Below, piece after piece: positions 50,801 through 62,922 of a DNA stretch of 64,000 nucleotides; within the stretch, counting starts at the first letter, position 1; every line of letters begins with the position of its first letter. The DNA is from Otis tarda (taxonomy: Eukaryota; Chordata; Aves; Otidiformes; Otididae), in NCBI GenBank assembly GCA_026413225.1, contig CM048552.1, forward strand, positions 131,515,053-131,579,052, in the 5' to 3' direction. The notes beneath the pieces were generated by a model that was given only the letters and a program-made list of their open reading frames with translations, made no database searches and was not told where the DNA came from. The translations under genes and the position numbers were made by a program.

Positions 50801-51197
50801 GCCCCAAAAAAAGGCTGATTTCCAAAGAAAGACAGAAAAGTGCATCTAAGACGCATCTACAGGAGTAGGTGGATGTCAGTCAAGTCATGATAGAGTTCTC
50901 CCTGACTCCCACACAGTTCTGTGTCTTCTTTGCTTTTCAAGGTCAAAGACAGCTGCATGCTGACTAATCTTCTCCCAGAGTTCAGTAATGAGCAGCCATT
51001 TCTCTTTCTCCATAGTAATAATTTTTAACAAACAAGTTTTTCCCCCCATGTTTGGCTCTGAATGTCAAAATATATTTACTGAACACAGCAAGAGTACAAT
51101 CAAGTCCAGGAGCAGCTTTAAATTCACAGGTCTCAAAAATCTCCAGCCACAGTCATGCTCACTTTACTATTGTGCTCCTTCATTAAAATTCCTCCTT
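47831..51197. other. Non-coding DNA, no gene seen; longest non-repeat open frame
   Basis: The longest frame outside LINEs is at 48221-48715 (plus, 164 codons), in a GC-richer patch. It is overlapped by an opposed 98-codon frame (48388-48684), resembles no family I know, and shows no domain or signal peptide. I do not call it a gene. A perfect hairpin lies at 49251-49283. Confidence 0.5.
49251..49283. repeat. Perfect hairpin, 13-bp arms, 7-nt loop
   Basis: TGTGTTAGTGATG (49251-49263) and CATCACTAACACA (49271-49283) are exact complements around GACAGCT. No T-run follows, so it is not a prokaryote-type terminator, and no transposon ends are recognisable beside it. Confidence 0.95.
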
Positions 51198-51803
51198 AGA
51201 ATCATAGAATCACAGAATGGTTAGAGTTGGAAGGGACCTTCAAAGGTCATCTAGTCCAAACCCCCTGCAAGGAGCAGGGACATCCCCAACTAGATCAGGT
51301 TGCTCAGAGCCTCGTCCAGCCTGGCCTTGAACGTTTCCAGGGATGGGGCATCTACCACCTCTCTAGGCAACCTGTTCCAGTGTTCTACAACCTTCACTGT
51401 AAAAATTTTTTTCCTAATATCCAATCTAAATCTACCTCCCTCTATTTTAAAACCACTACCCCTCGTCCTATCACAACAGGCCCTACTGAACACTTGTCTC
51501 TCCCCATCTTTCTTATAGGCCCCCTTGAGGTACTGGAAGACCCAAACTCTCTCAGCCTGTCCTCATAGGAGAGGTGCTCCAGCCCTCTGATAATCTTCCT
51601 GGCCCTCCTCTGGACCTTCTCCAGCTGGTCCATGTCCTTCTTGTGTTGGGGGCTCCAGAACTGGACACAGTACTCCAGGTGGGGTCTCACCAAGGCAGAG
51701 TAGAGGGGGAGAATCACCTCCCTTGACCTGCTGGCCACGTTCCTCTTGATGCAGCCCAGGATGCGGTTGGCCTTCTAGGCCACAAGAACACATTGACGGC
51801 TCC
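51198..51803 (-). mobile_element. CR1 LINE, 0.6-kb copy with 46-nt deletion
   Basis: Reversed avian CR1, from the tail (AATCATAGAATCACAGAATG) through the 3' UTR and thumb region to the end of the RT palm near 51803, where similarity to the 45.4-kb copy stops (AACACATTGACGGCTC). Relative to that copy, 46 nt are missing at about 51539-51541 (TACTGGAAGA joins directly to CCCAAACTCT). This removes the LEKRRL..DL block and shifts the frame. The region is otherwise less diverged from typical CR1 than the 44.8-kb copy. Confidence 0.95.
51290..51738 (-). pseudogene. CR1 reverse transcriptase C-terminal remnant in two frames
   Basis: Two overlapping minus-strand frames carry one original protein end. 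The first (51442-51738) starts [20 protein letters not shown] and runs through the [16 protein letters not shown] block to [15 protein letters not shown]. It then goes out of frame at the 46-nt deletion. The second (51290-51493) carries the true end: [44 protein letters not shown] and LDEALSNLI. The catalytic palm is absent. This is the thumb and C-terminus only, with no possibility of activity. Confidence 0.9.
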
Positions 51804-54800
51804 TTTTGAAAATGCAGTGTGCTTTTGAAACTTCTCTCTTTGATCCAGTTTTGTTATCATCATTTGCCATTTTTCTGTGAAAATTCACTTTTTTTTTTTA
51901 TTTTCATCATAAAATATTTATCAGTTTTTTATTTGTGTGAACTTACATACTTATATCAATATTTCTTTCTAAAACCTTTTTATTATAAAAATGTTAATAT
52001 CCAAAATTATAAAAGAGACATTAATTTTGACCTCTTTCAGTTATTATTAGCCTTATATGTAGTCAGGTAAGGGGCATACAGCTTCAATCTCACTCTCAGA
52101 ACTGTCTACATAAAATTCTTTTCAAGATTCACAGAGATTTTCTACTATGGTGAATTGATTTTAAATATAGGATAGAGAAGATATCTGCAGGTATTCATTA
52201 GTTGACACTGCCTGATTCATGTCTTTGGAACTACCACTTACAGTTCCTACATTTTCTAATAGACTAGTGCTTACAAACCGAGTACCTGCTTTTCTTTCCT
52301 GTACCTAGCATCCAAAAAAATTACTACTTTATTTTGTGATTTTGTTGTTTCAATCTCAAATGATGCCTCTTTTTCACTTTCTAGCTGATTAACAGAGACG
52401 GTGCTAAGTAACACTACATACATTTTATTTCATGATTTGTTGTGACTTCTTTTGCTGATTCTCTGGGGCTGGAAAACCTGATATTTTTTGGCTGCCCTTA
52501 CAACAAGACTGCTGCACACACCTCTCCTGACTCCTTTCTGAACACATCAGTGTATTGTTAGAGGGCCAAACATAGAAGGCATCAACTCACCCTCTAACAA
52601 CATGCATGCAATACTCCAAATGCAAAGACTTCTTACTGGCAAAATAGGGTTGCGTGAGAACAAGCTCCACTTGCCAGGATGAGTTCTGCAGCTTCACTTG
52701 ATCCCTCTGTAACTACTGCTTCCAGTGAACGAGCTTTCCTCCGCTCACTGCTCCCATAGCACGATCTACTCCCACTCTATTGCCTGCCCATTAAAAACAG
52801 AAAGGTAAAGAATAACTGCTTTTACCAAAGAAAAGGAATATGCCACATAACAGAAAATTAATTACAAGATCCATTTCTTTTAATAAAAATACTTCCAAAA
52901 GCACTTACCACAATCACCCCAGCTTATCTAGCATGGCCTATTGTCAGTATTCATACTGTTACTGGTCTAATTTAAATAGTAAATTTTGTAAAGCAGAAAA
53001 TTTTTCTTCTGATATATCTGTGTGAATAAATATCAGCTACTTCTGCTATACTGTGGGCTAGCTTGTGCTTGGCTCCTACGAACACCTGAACAGAGGGCAG
53101 TAAAAGGCCAGTCCGCTATCATGCTTCTCCAAATTCTGTGTGCAATGGTCTGCTTTGGGGTTTTCCTGGCACAGTACAAGCTCCTAAGTAAAAGGAGAGA
53201 CCTGGCCAATTACCATATGGCTGAGGGGAATATTTGATGTCATGTAATGAGATATCACAGTTTTCAGTGTTTCTTCATGTAATCAGATGATTTTGTGAGG
53301 CATCAGCCAAAGTGATGCTATCGCAAGAGCAGATAGTGCAGTGAGTCTGAGTCCCTCCAGTACCCCAAGGACCAAACTATTTTTCAGCATTTTCAAAACA
53401 TCAATGATCACAGAGCTGTAATATTTACACAATGTTTTCATAAAAATAAGAACTAAATAAAAAGTACAGGCATGATTTAAACTAACAAAATGAAACAGGA
53501 GAGAAACTGTTTTATCTCACATGTAGCATGGGCCATACGCTTACTGGCACAGGTTACCTTATTGCCTTCACTGTAACTGTGCTGGGGATTTGGTGTGAGG
53601 TGGCCAGCTCGTAAAGGTTTTATCAAGCAGCTGCAGAATCCTGCTTGGCTGCACAGAGGATACAGATATTCAAGATTCCAAAAGGTACTTAAATCCCCAT
53701 TTCCCAAAACTGACTGGAAGAAATTCCTCACTTGTCTCAGAGGTCGCAGCCCCATCCTCAGGTGGCAGGCTGTAGAGCTTGGCTGACCAAGCAGGCACGA
53801 CACCATTCCTGCTGGCCTGAACGTTTTGACAGGTACCTGTCTCTCCAAGTCCCTGGAAGGCAGGAAAAAGAGGAAAACAGCTTTCTGCAACTTCTCTTTC
53901 AATTCTCCCTATGTGGAGGTGTCGAGAATTTTCTTGCAATGAAAAACATCAGCCTTCTGGAATGGGCGAGCGGTTTTAGTTTTAGGGTTTTTTTTTAAAA
54001 TCAATAAACTGTAAACAATCAATCAATACTTCTCTTGGAACTAAAAATTCTTTTTCAGTCAGTTCTATTTTCAAATTCTTACATGACTTTCAAAAATGTG
54101 GGTTTTCTTCCTAGGGCAGTAATTTGCTTTTGAAAACTACAGGAAATCAAGAGAATCCACCCAGCTAGCCACTTCTCTGATAAAGGCAAATTAACATACC
54201 AGAACACATGAAAGAAGAAAAGGTGGTAGAACAGTACTCTTTTCCTCCCATTTCTCTGCTTGCTAAAGCACTTGAAGTAAAACATCTATTAATCTTTAAA
54301 AAACATTGAATTTAATCACCCTGACTAACGTTAGCTTGTACCAAATGCTACAGATATGTTTTCCTTCATACAGTACAGAATGTTCTTCTAATTTTAAGTC
54401 TGTGTAAGTAAACTCTAGTCCTTTGAGCAATTTCCTAGCTAATTTCCACTGTCAACTAACATTAAAGCAGCTTCTCTACAGTCATCCAATCACCCAGTTC
54501 ACTTTTCTTCACCAAAACAAGTGTATGAAATGCAGTAGTCTGATGCTTCTCTTTTAAAGTCTGACAGAATTACAGAGTCATTTGTATCAAATTCCATTAG
54601 ATCACTATAGTTTTTATTAGAAACTTCACAAAATGTGCTTTTCCTCACTAACAATCTGGATCTGACTTGCCTTATATTTTCAGGTGATCGATACTGGCTG
54701 GGGAAGGGCTGCAGAGTACAATACTTCTGTTCTGATAAGGTGTCGTAGGGTTCAGCTGTAGGCAACTTGAGCTGTCAGGTAGGGTAACAGGATGTAGCAG

Positions 54801-56263
54801 GTGAAAATGGATCATGGTTGGCTCTATGTTGCCTCCAGCAGAGCTCTAGAAAGCTAGACTGGCTGCTCTTTCTGCCACCAAGGGCTGATTGGTAAATACT
54901 GGGTTGCAACTAGACCCAAAGAAGCGCTTTGTGCAAGGACATCATCATTCAGAAACAGTACTCTCCATCCTGACCCTTTCTATTCCTCTGTCAACAGTGG
55001 CAGAATAAGCATCATCTCCCAGGGCTCTCCTGGGACCCTCCTATTCCCTCAAGTCTCCATTGCACACCAGTGTAAGTCAAGCTGGACTGCAAAGCAGAAC
55101 CAACAGCTGTTTCCTGACGGAAGTAGAAGAACAAAATGTTTTCTACTATGTAAGCTCTAAGCAAAAAGAACAAACATATCTACATATATGTACACGTACA
55201 CACACCTGTAATGCTTTAATATTATTATTTCAAAAGGGTAAGAGAAAGAAAATTCAAAGCACATTCAAACCCAGCAGCTACAGAGAATAGGAAAAAAAAA
55301 AAAAGGATAAAAACTTAAATCAGCTTGCACAGCTAAGTATGACTATGTGAATCATTAAACTTTTTTGAAGTGGAGATGCAGGCAAAGTGGAAGGGATAAA
55401 GATTGTTGCTTTGTACAGTCTTGGCCCTATGATACCAAGTCCAACTGGGATTTCGAGGCTGTTCTATGGAGGGTCGACACATTTTCTTCTTAAAGAACAT
55501 GAAAGTCCTTTTAATCCAGTGGTGAGATATGGAATGCAAAATGTTAATGAAGTCTCTGGTTCATTAAATGTGTCTTTGATCCAGTCTGAATTATGATTAT
55601 TCTGTAGCAACTGTTGCAAACCACAAAACATAAATGAAGTCAAATATTGCTGTTAGCTTCCCCTCCATACTAAGATGTGATCACTGCCACCCATTACAAA
55701 GAAAACCCACATTGCCAAGAAAAGTCTAAAATTCTTCAGTCATTATCTCCTGGGCACTTACCTGTTTGCTGATGTACATCCATTAGCTTTTTTTTTCAGC
55801 AATAAGCTTCCTTGCCTGCTCAGTGAAGCAATGTCATTTTATAGTATTTCTGTCTTCCATTTGGTATTTATTTATTTTTAATGGACTTAATGGACCATTC
55901 TTAACTGCAGCTCAAAACTGTTGGTTATATACTCTGAAAGTATTACTAAACTCTGGCTTAGCATTGCTGGATTCAGACACACAAAGAGCTTGAAAAAGAG
56001 TCACAGGAAAGGGAGAACATTACCTTTCTCAAAAATGCCGTGATAATCTGCCAAGAACTATTATAGGTATAAATAAACCCAATAGAAAATAAATACAGTT
56101 ATAAATGGTACAAAATATTAAGATTCATCCTTATTCATGGAAAATGCATGACAGCCACAAAGAGAAAGGGAAAAGCACATCTTCTTACTAGAATTAAGAG
56201 GAATCACTTCATGTTTGGATGAGAAATTTTTGTTCAAGTAGCAATTACTCATCACCACTATAT
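51804..56263. other. Non-coding DNA, no gene seen
   Basis: Unique AT-rich sequence with an inverted repeat at 52555-52600. The 71-codon frame at 53022-53237 has two hydrophobic stretches, and the overlapping opposed frames at 53477-53998 reach 141 codons; none resembles a known protein. No splice-bounded conserved exon was recognised. Confidence 0.5.
52555..52600. repeat. Inverted repeat, 11-bp perfect arms
   Basis: TTGTTAGAGGG (52555-52565) and CCCTCTAACAA (52590-52600) are exact complements with a 24-nt spacer. Confidence 0.85.
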
Positions 56264-56815
56264 GCTGTTTCCAGGAGGATCCAGTAGAACTAGTAGAGAA
56301 GGATGCAGAGAAGAGCAACATCACTCAAGGCAGAGACAGCATCTGGACAAGAAAACAGGAAACAGACCAGAAGTCTTCAGCCTGAAAGAACAAAATCAAA
56401 GGAGGATTTGATAGAGGACTACAAAATCATAATTTAAAAAGTTGAGGTATCAAATTAAAGGTCCAGAGGACAGGTCCAAGAAAAAGGAGGTCGGTTTTGA
56501 GTGATAAGTAGTTCAACTTCAGAACTTACTGTGTCTAGGTGTTGTATACAGAAAGTTTACATGAATTCAAGAAACTTTTAGACACATTTTTGGATGGAAA
56601 AAAAAATCCACAAAGGTTTACTAGGCATTAAAAGACACTCTTACTCAAGAAATGCCTAAATCATGACAGTCTGGAAGCTCAGCAGGAATAGCCAGAGGAA
56701 TATGCTTGGTTTTTTCTCTTTCTCTGTTTTCTATTGATCAGTGTTAAAGACAGACGGCTTGGCTAGGTGGACCTCTGGTACGAATCGGTAAGACCATTCT
56801 TGCACTCAAATTACT
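56264..56815 (+). mobile_element. Ancient L3-like LINE relic, 3' part
   Basis: In order: GGATGCAGAGAAGAGCAAC and GATAGAGGACTACAAAATCA fit the thumb region of L3/CR1-clade LINEs. TACATGAATTCAAGAAACTT, TTAGACACATTTTTGGATGG and GGTTTACTAGGCATTA fit the end of ORF2. TGGCTAGGTGGACCTCTGGT followed by GACCATTCTTGCA fits the 3' terminus (GGGCTAGGTGGACC.. TGGT, ATGGCCGTTCTTATG in remembered form). No usable ORF remains. Confidence 0.65.
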
Positions 56816-59800
56816 TTATGCACTTCATGCATCAAAGAACTAAATGCTTACCTGTCTGAGCCTGTTGCTCAGACCTGAATACTCAGCTCTTATTTTCTAC
56901 AAGTTTTATCATTGTATAACTGTCAAAATATTGGATTAATAATATTTCCACATTATATCTATAAAAAATGAATATTCAGTATTGTGTTTTACAAAGAGAA
57001 AGACCTAGTTGCCCAATTCAATATAGACTTCAGCCAGCTTTTAAAGATTTAAATCCACTGGTGGAACAAGTAAGATCTTGGGATTTCTAAAAATACTCTT
57101 AGCTTCTCTGGTGGATTAGCAACTGAAGGATTTTTCACATGTTGAGGAAACAGATTTCAGAGATTAATTAATTGGCATGCAGGAAAGAGAGAAGATTATA
57201 AGCACCATCCATAGCTAGGGTAAGGGACACACAGACAAGATTCAGAAATGCTACACCATTACCACAGACAGGGTAAGGATTTTGGAGGCCATAAGCACAC
57301 CTACCTGTAGGGCCAGCCCCAGCCACACAGCAAGAAACTGCCTTTAAAAAGAGGCTTCACACTCCTTGCTCAGTGAGCGAGGACAGTCAGATACATGCCA
57401 GTGTCACAGGAAAACACTACACAAGTGCAAACCAGCTGCCCAGGCATGAGACCTTAATATGTAACCCGTGTTTTTCCAACATGCAGGCAGCCTCAGCAGC
57501 TCAGCCTCTATAGAGGAGATGACCGAAGTTGAGCTTGAGGGGAAAAAATGTGACATTCCATATGCTTTTCACTCAGGAATATGTCATGCAATGTCATACC
57601 GCGTAAGATATTTGGCAATGCTTTCACTGGCTGCTACTGGAGGTCCTCTCAACCTGGAGGACTGAAGCCCCTGCCTTGAGCGTAGTATTGCATACTCATA
57701 TCCATACACGTACGAGTACAATGTGCTACCAACAGAATGTCTCTGACGTACTGTTAAGTGACTGTGACGGAAACTCTGACTGCCGCCTGCACGAAGAAAC
57801 AAGGAGGAAAATCATGTAGAATAAACTTCTGACCCTACGCAGAAACCTGTTAGCTTATAAAAGACCAGTTCTCTTCTGAAGGTATTAGAGGAGGTGGAAA
57901 ATGAAGATAAAAATCTAAAATAACTAGAAGAATCTGAAATAGTGAGGCAGAATTAGAGGACATCTGAAATCTAGCACTTGTGAAAGTTAGAAGAGTGAAT
58001 AATAACAACATCAATATGGAAAAATAAAATTAAAAATGCAAAGCAAAGTGGATATTAAAAACATGCAAGAGAAAAGAAGAATGAAGATGATCCATCATTC
58101 TTTCCTGACCCAAAAGACGGCACAAAATTACTATACCAGACATCGTGAAATATATAGCTTCTCATCTTTGCTTCTTTTCACATTTGCATGGAAACATAAA
58201 TATATTTCAGCATAAAGACATGGTTTAAGTAAACACACTAACTTGCTTACCATTAACATTTTCCACTCTTCATCCCAGTCAGTTACAGGTGGCCTGTTAC
58301 CAGCTACTTCGATGAAATGTGACATATCAGTACTGCCACGCACACACTGTGCGACAGAACAGGAACTGATTAGGCCTTAATATGTACATGAGGTCCAGTA
58401 TAATTTTCAGAAGAAACTACCAGTCTCCAGCACATGAAAGGATACAGTTAGCAACTTCAGAGATACACTTTAATGTAAGCATTTTCTGCCTCTACAGGAA
58501 GTTTATTTTGATTTTGCTAATTTTCCTAAAAGCCTTCTGCAAACTGCCTAAACCTCGCTAAGATTTTACTTCCCATTAGTTGCCACAAACTAGCTGAATT
58601 TTTTTTTCCCTCTGATTAAAATGGGGTTGGAGAGGGCCACCTTCCCATTTCCTGTGCAAGTTCCTAGTGGTAGCAAACGTGCTGTAAGGGGTCATTGGGT
58701 TTCATCTCACATGTTTGTCCTGAACCTCAGTCATTCCCACACTGTGGGACAAGTGTTCCAGCATCCTCAAAGCCCTGTGTTCGCTCTGGGGACACCCAGC
58801 CTGTGCCTCACAACCAGCCTCGCCCGAGCTCACTCGTGCCCTTCCTTGTGCCTCAGGCAGATGCTCCTGCCTCTGTGCTCAGGACCCCAACAGCTGCGTG
58901 TGTGCCCAGCCACACGCACCTCCTCAGACGCACACAGGCAGCATCACCGTTGTAAGAGCTGACAGTAACAGACATGCAGCTCGCAATGACTATGCCAACA
59001 GTATGCAGAGTGCCCTTCTCAGGCAGCGGCGTAAGCTGAAGCTGACTGGCAACTGGTTTATTCAATGATTAAATTAACTAAACAAAAACAAGCTCTACAT
59101 TGTGATAAACACAATCCCAGAGACACTGAGCTAAAAACCATAATGACAGCTTGTTGTTAACCAACCCACCTGACCTCTCTAACAGTTCCTGTAAAAATTT
59201 CCTTTATCCTCCAGTTTAGGCTTCATATTATGGGCTTCATCACGACAATGTGTTCCTTATTCCTTAAACAAAACATTGGAAGCTGAAAGAAAAAGCCAAG
59301 AACCTTTTAAAGAGCTCAGAAGCATTGAGTTGTGCTGTCTTTATCCTTAAAGTGCCTAAACTGAACAAAAATTATGTGCTTTAAATTGTCACATGAATGA
59401 AAGAAGTGCTTCCACTTACAAAAATGAATAGCTATTGCAATACGTTTGGCTTTTAAGTTTGGGGAAATCAGATGCTTTCAGTTTCTAAAGAACTCAACAT
59501 TTATCTTCATTGCTGCACACAATCATCCAAAATTATGCCCTCTGCATGGGGCCGACTTACAATAAGATGTCACTCTAATTTATTAAGGCAGTCTATCAAG
59601 TCGTTGAGGTGGGGTACACTGTCCCAAACAAACCTTTCCAGTAGTCGGGCACAAGCAGAAGCTGGTTATGGTATGACCATGCTCCTGTGCTCATAGGACC
59701 ATCCCGTGGCATGTAAGCCAGCAGCAGGGCCGTGTAAAACTGCCCGATTAGATTTGTCACCATGAGACTTCTCCTTGGGAAGGGAACTTCTGGTGGTCAG

Positions 59801-60407
59801 GTGAAGTGGTCGTATAGGGCCTTTACACCATCAGGCTGGTCATTGTAGAGAGAGTATTAAAGAAACCCAGTCACCAGAGACTAACAGGCTTTTAAATTGC
59901 TGCAGGACATCAACCTGCTCTGGGCTAACAGTGGACCTGCCCTGTCCAGGTGCAATTTTACTAGGTGGGCTGAAGGGGCTCTAGCGCCCTCCCTGTGAGC
60001 CCTGTTCAGAGAACATGATACAAAAGCTGTCATTGCCCACAGCTGCCCCCCTTCACCAGACTGTGGTGGCCACATCCACCCTTGTCCCATCCACCCAGCT
60101 GCTGTCATTAATGCAATTTCAATTATTGCTACCAGCTGCTATTTAAGATCCAAGGGTGAAGTCTAATGCAAGCAAGAATTCACAATCTTATAACCTATCA
60201 CAAGCAAATAACGAGTCCTTGCATGGATTTTTCCTATCTTGCAGGACGAGGAGGGTGTTGTTTAACATACCAAAGGATCTATGTTCCCATTTCTTCTGTA
60301 GGAAAGAATTTGACTCGCATGCCATGGAACAGACAGGGAACTTGAGGTATGTCATGCAAATTTATGCAGAGCCAACTTAAAAGAATAGAAACAGAATTTC
60401 TATATAT
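56816..60407. other. Non-coding DNA, no gene seen
   Basis: Unique sequence with two GC-richer patches (about 58640-58960 and 59880-60090). The open frames there (58621-58962, and 59881-60108 minus) resemble nothing known. The 65-codon frame at 57468-57665 follows a pyrimidine-rich stretch but has no recognisable domain. Confidence 0.5.
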
Positions 60408-60478
60408 ATCATAGAATCATAGAATGGTTAGAGTTGGAAGGGACCTTCAAAGGTCATCTAGTCCAACCCCCCTGCAAG
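60408..60478 (-). mobile_element. CR1 stub, 71 bp
   Basis: Only the reversed terminal 71 bp of CR1 remain: TCATAGAATCATAGAATGG, AGTTGGAAGGGACC, AAAGGTCATCTAGTCCAACC and CCCTGCAAG. The body stops abruptly at 60478. ATATAT lies on both sides (60402-60407 and 60479-60484), which could be a short target-site duplication or just the local TA repeat. Confidence 0.93.
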
Positions 60479-60602
60479 ATATATGCACGCCAATTACACC
60501 GTATGATTCCATTTTTATTTCCTCTGCTGTGTCACTCTCCCTTCAGTTGCCTGCTTATCATTTCACACAAGCACACATGGGGAACCACGCCTTCCACTTG
60601 CA

Positions 60603-60622
60603 CAAACAAAACAAAACAAAAA
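60603..60622. repeat. (AAAAC)n short repeat
   Basis: Three to four CAAAA units ending in AAAAATT. Confidence 0.85.
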
Positions 60623-61010
60623 TTAGCTAATTTTAAGAATCCATCAGCAACTATTCATTTAAAAACCATTCAAAGCACTCATCTGAGGTTTCTAGGTGAC
60701 AAACTAAGTATTCACCTTATTAGCAAAAGCAGAGAATTTAGCAAGAAGTTAGAGTAAAGGACACCACTGATTTAAATATTGTCCACGCAAAGCATGTCAA
60801 GGCTGCAGGAACTCAGGCTGCTGACTTGCTCATACTTCTGTGAAACTTTATCCTCCTCAGCTGCAGGGAACTACAAGTGTCAATTAGACAGAAGCTCCAT
60901 CACACTTCTGAAAATGTTTTTTCATTATCCTGATTTGGAGTCTAAATATTTGGTTGTAAGTGACACTGCTTAAATGAGAAGTGTCAGTTAATAACTTGCA
61001 GTTGCAAATG

Positions 61011-61046
61011 CTTTTTCTTTTCTTTCTTTTTTTTTTTTTTCCTTTT
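61011..61046. repeat. Polypyrimidine / T-rich tract
   Basis: CTTTTTCTTTTCTTTC followed by a long T-run and CCTTTT, with no purine over the tract. No retrotransposed body was recognised beside it. Confidence 0.9.
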
Positions 61047-62495
61047 GGCAAATTCATTGTTGTTGCCAATACCGTGATTATGAAAACATGAATGAATGTG
61101 AATGACTGCAAGACTGGTAGCCTGCAGGAATGCAGCAGTGCTACGTGTCATGGATCTATACGTAAAGCAGCCAGACCACTGCCAGGGAGACCCATTAAAA
61201 AAGTGTACCACTACACGACAGATCTTACCGGACATTCAATCACCTTAAACTTCGTGATATATGTCCTACACATTTCACGATCTTGTAGCATCCACCCAAT
61301 TTGGTGTTTAATGTCCTAAAATATCTTGATAGCTAGCAAACAACCACAAGTGTTTTATTACGCTTTTATGAGGCTCACTTTCAAGGCTGCAAGGTGCTAC
61401 TACAAAAACACAGATGATCTGAGGATGGTTCACTTAATAACTAGAAAAGACAGGCGAGATAATGAGCAAAAGGTAATGGAAATGTACAGCAGAACAGTCA
61501 TCAGTCATCCAAAACTCTCAGTGCACCCAGTGAAATCACGCAGTTAACTCCTCAACACCGAGCCTGTCACCTGAGCTGCTCTCCTTTTTCACGGTGAAAT
61601 GTGCACCGAGGTGTTGTACAAGGTACAGCACCATATTCATGTACCTTCCTTTCTTCTAGGCCCGCGTGATGCTAACTCTACTGAAATAGCAAAGAACGCA
61701 ATGTGCAGTACATGTTTCTGTATGCAAACAAACCAGGTATGCTCACACCACTGCTATTTGTTGCTGGAATAAAAAGCTTGAAAATGAACAACCCACGAAC
61801 TGCCCAACCCATTGCTTTCCACGTAAGGGCTCTGCAGAGCTAATACAAATTCAAGGACAGATTTGGTGTGTTTATTTGAAAATGACTGCAGGTCAGAGGC
61901 TCTGGGTGTACCAGGCAGGAGAGGAGAAAGGGAGAAACAGCTGTTCTCGCTCTCTCTGAACTGCAGGAAATAGTTGCCTCTACATTTAGGGGCAACTGGC
62001 AACTTAAGGAGAGTGGGAGGGAAAGGGATGCTGGCCTCCATCCCATTTGCCCAGGAGGACACATCTGCATCAGCACCAGGTTGTAAGGAAGTGTGTGCTT
62101 CCATGCACCCCGGAGGTAGGTTTAGAGGCATTCTTCAAGTGTGGGTATTGGAAAGTCACTAAACAGAAACAAAATAAATAATTAAAATCTAAATATTGGT
62201 CATTCTTTTCTCTCACCTCACCCCATTCCTAAAAGTAGGGTTTCAAAACCATGTGTGTATTTACTCTATGGATTGTGCTCCCACTCCTTCCACCCACTGA
62301 ACATAGCTTTACTTGAGCTCTTTGACAAGCTCTGATTTAATAAATACCTTCATAAAATAATTTATCTTCTTCCCTGCTCTGCTCCCCCTCTCATATGCAG
62401 ACTTCTGTGATGGCACTCCTTCATTTCTCTGTTAAAATCATGTCATTCAGAATTCCAAATATTTGGTTGTTACGGTCTTCTAAAATTAAACTGTG

Positions 62496-62540
62496 TTAAG
62501 TTAGGTTAGGTTTGGTTTGATTTGGTTCAGTTTTGTTTTC
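62496..62540. repeat. GGTTA/GGTTT-like degenerate repeat
   Basis: GTTAGGTTAGGTTTGGTTTG then ATTTGGTTCAG: a short decayed G2T3-type repeat. Confidence 0.7.
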
Positions 62541-62890
62541 AGAAAATCCTCAGATTCTATGTCTCCTAATAGAGAATATTACTGGTCTCAGTGCATAGCC
62601 TGGCTGAATCAGAAAACTCAGCAAAGAAAACCAAGCAAGCAAGATGTCAAAATGCTCAGCCTGAAAGAAAAACAGCAGCATCAACCATTGATTTTCATGT
62701 GTCACATCTTCCTGCTCACTGACATATTCTGATTAAAGGCTTACAAGTATAAACCCAGAATGACTTCATTGACTCTGGCAGAATAACTTCGAATTTACAC
62801 TGCTGAAATCAAGATCTCAGTCCAATCTTCATTCTGTAGAAAACAGCTTAATATATAGCTTTTCCTAGCTAGAAGTACAATTTATGAGCA

Positions 62891-62922
62891 CAAAACAAAA
62901 ACAAACAAACAAACAAACAAAA
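62891..62922. repeat. (CAAA)n microsatellite
   Basis: About seven CAAA-type units, the last five uninterrupted. Confidence 0.95.

Noticed and set aside
53477..53998. Overlapping 141-, 89- and 88-codon frames on both strands as a gene
   Set aside because: Three mutually overlapping frames with no family resemblance indicate a GC-richer patch with few stops rather than selection for coding.
62496..62540. Interstitial telomere-like repeat
   Set aside because: Only two TTAGG-like words then GGTTT variants. The vertebrate TTAGGG unit does not repeat.
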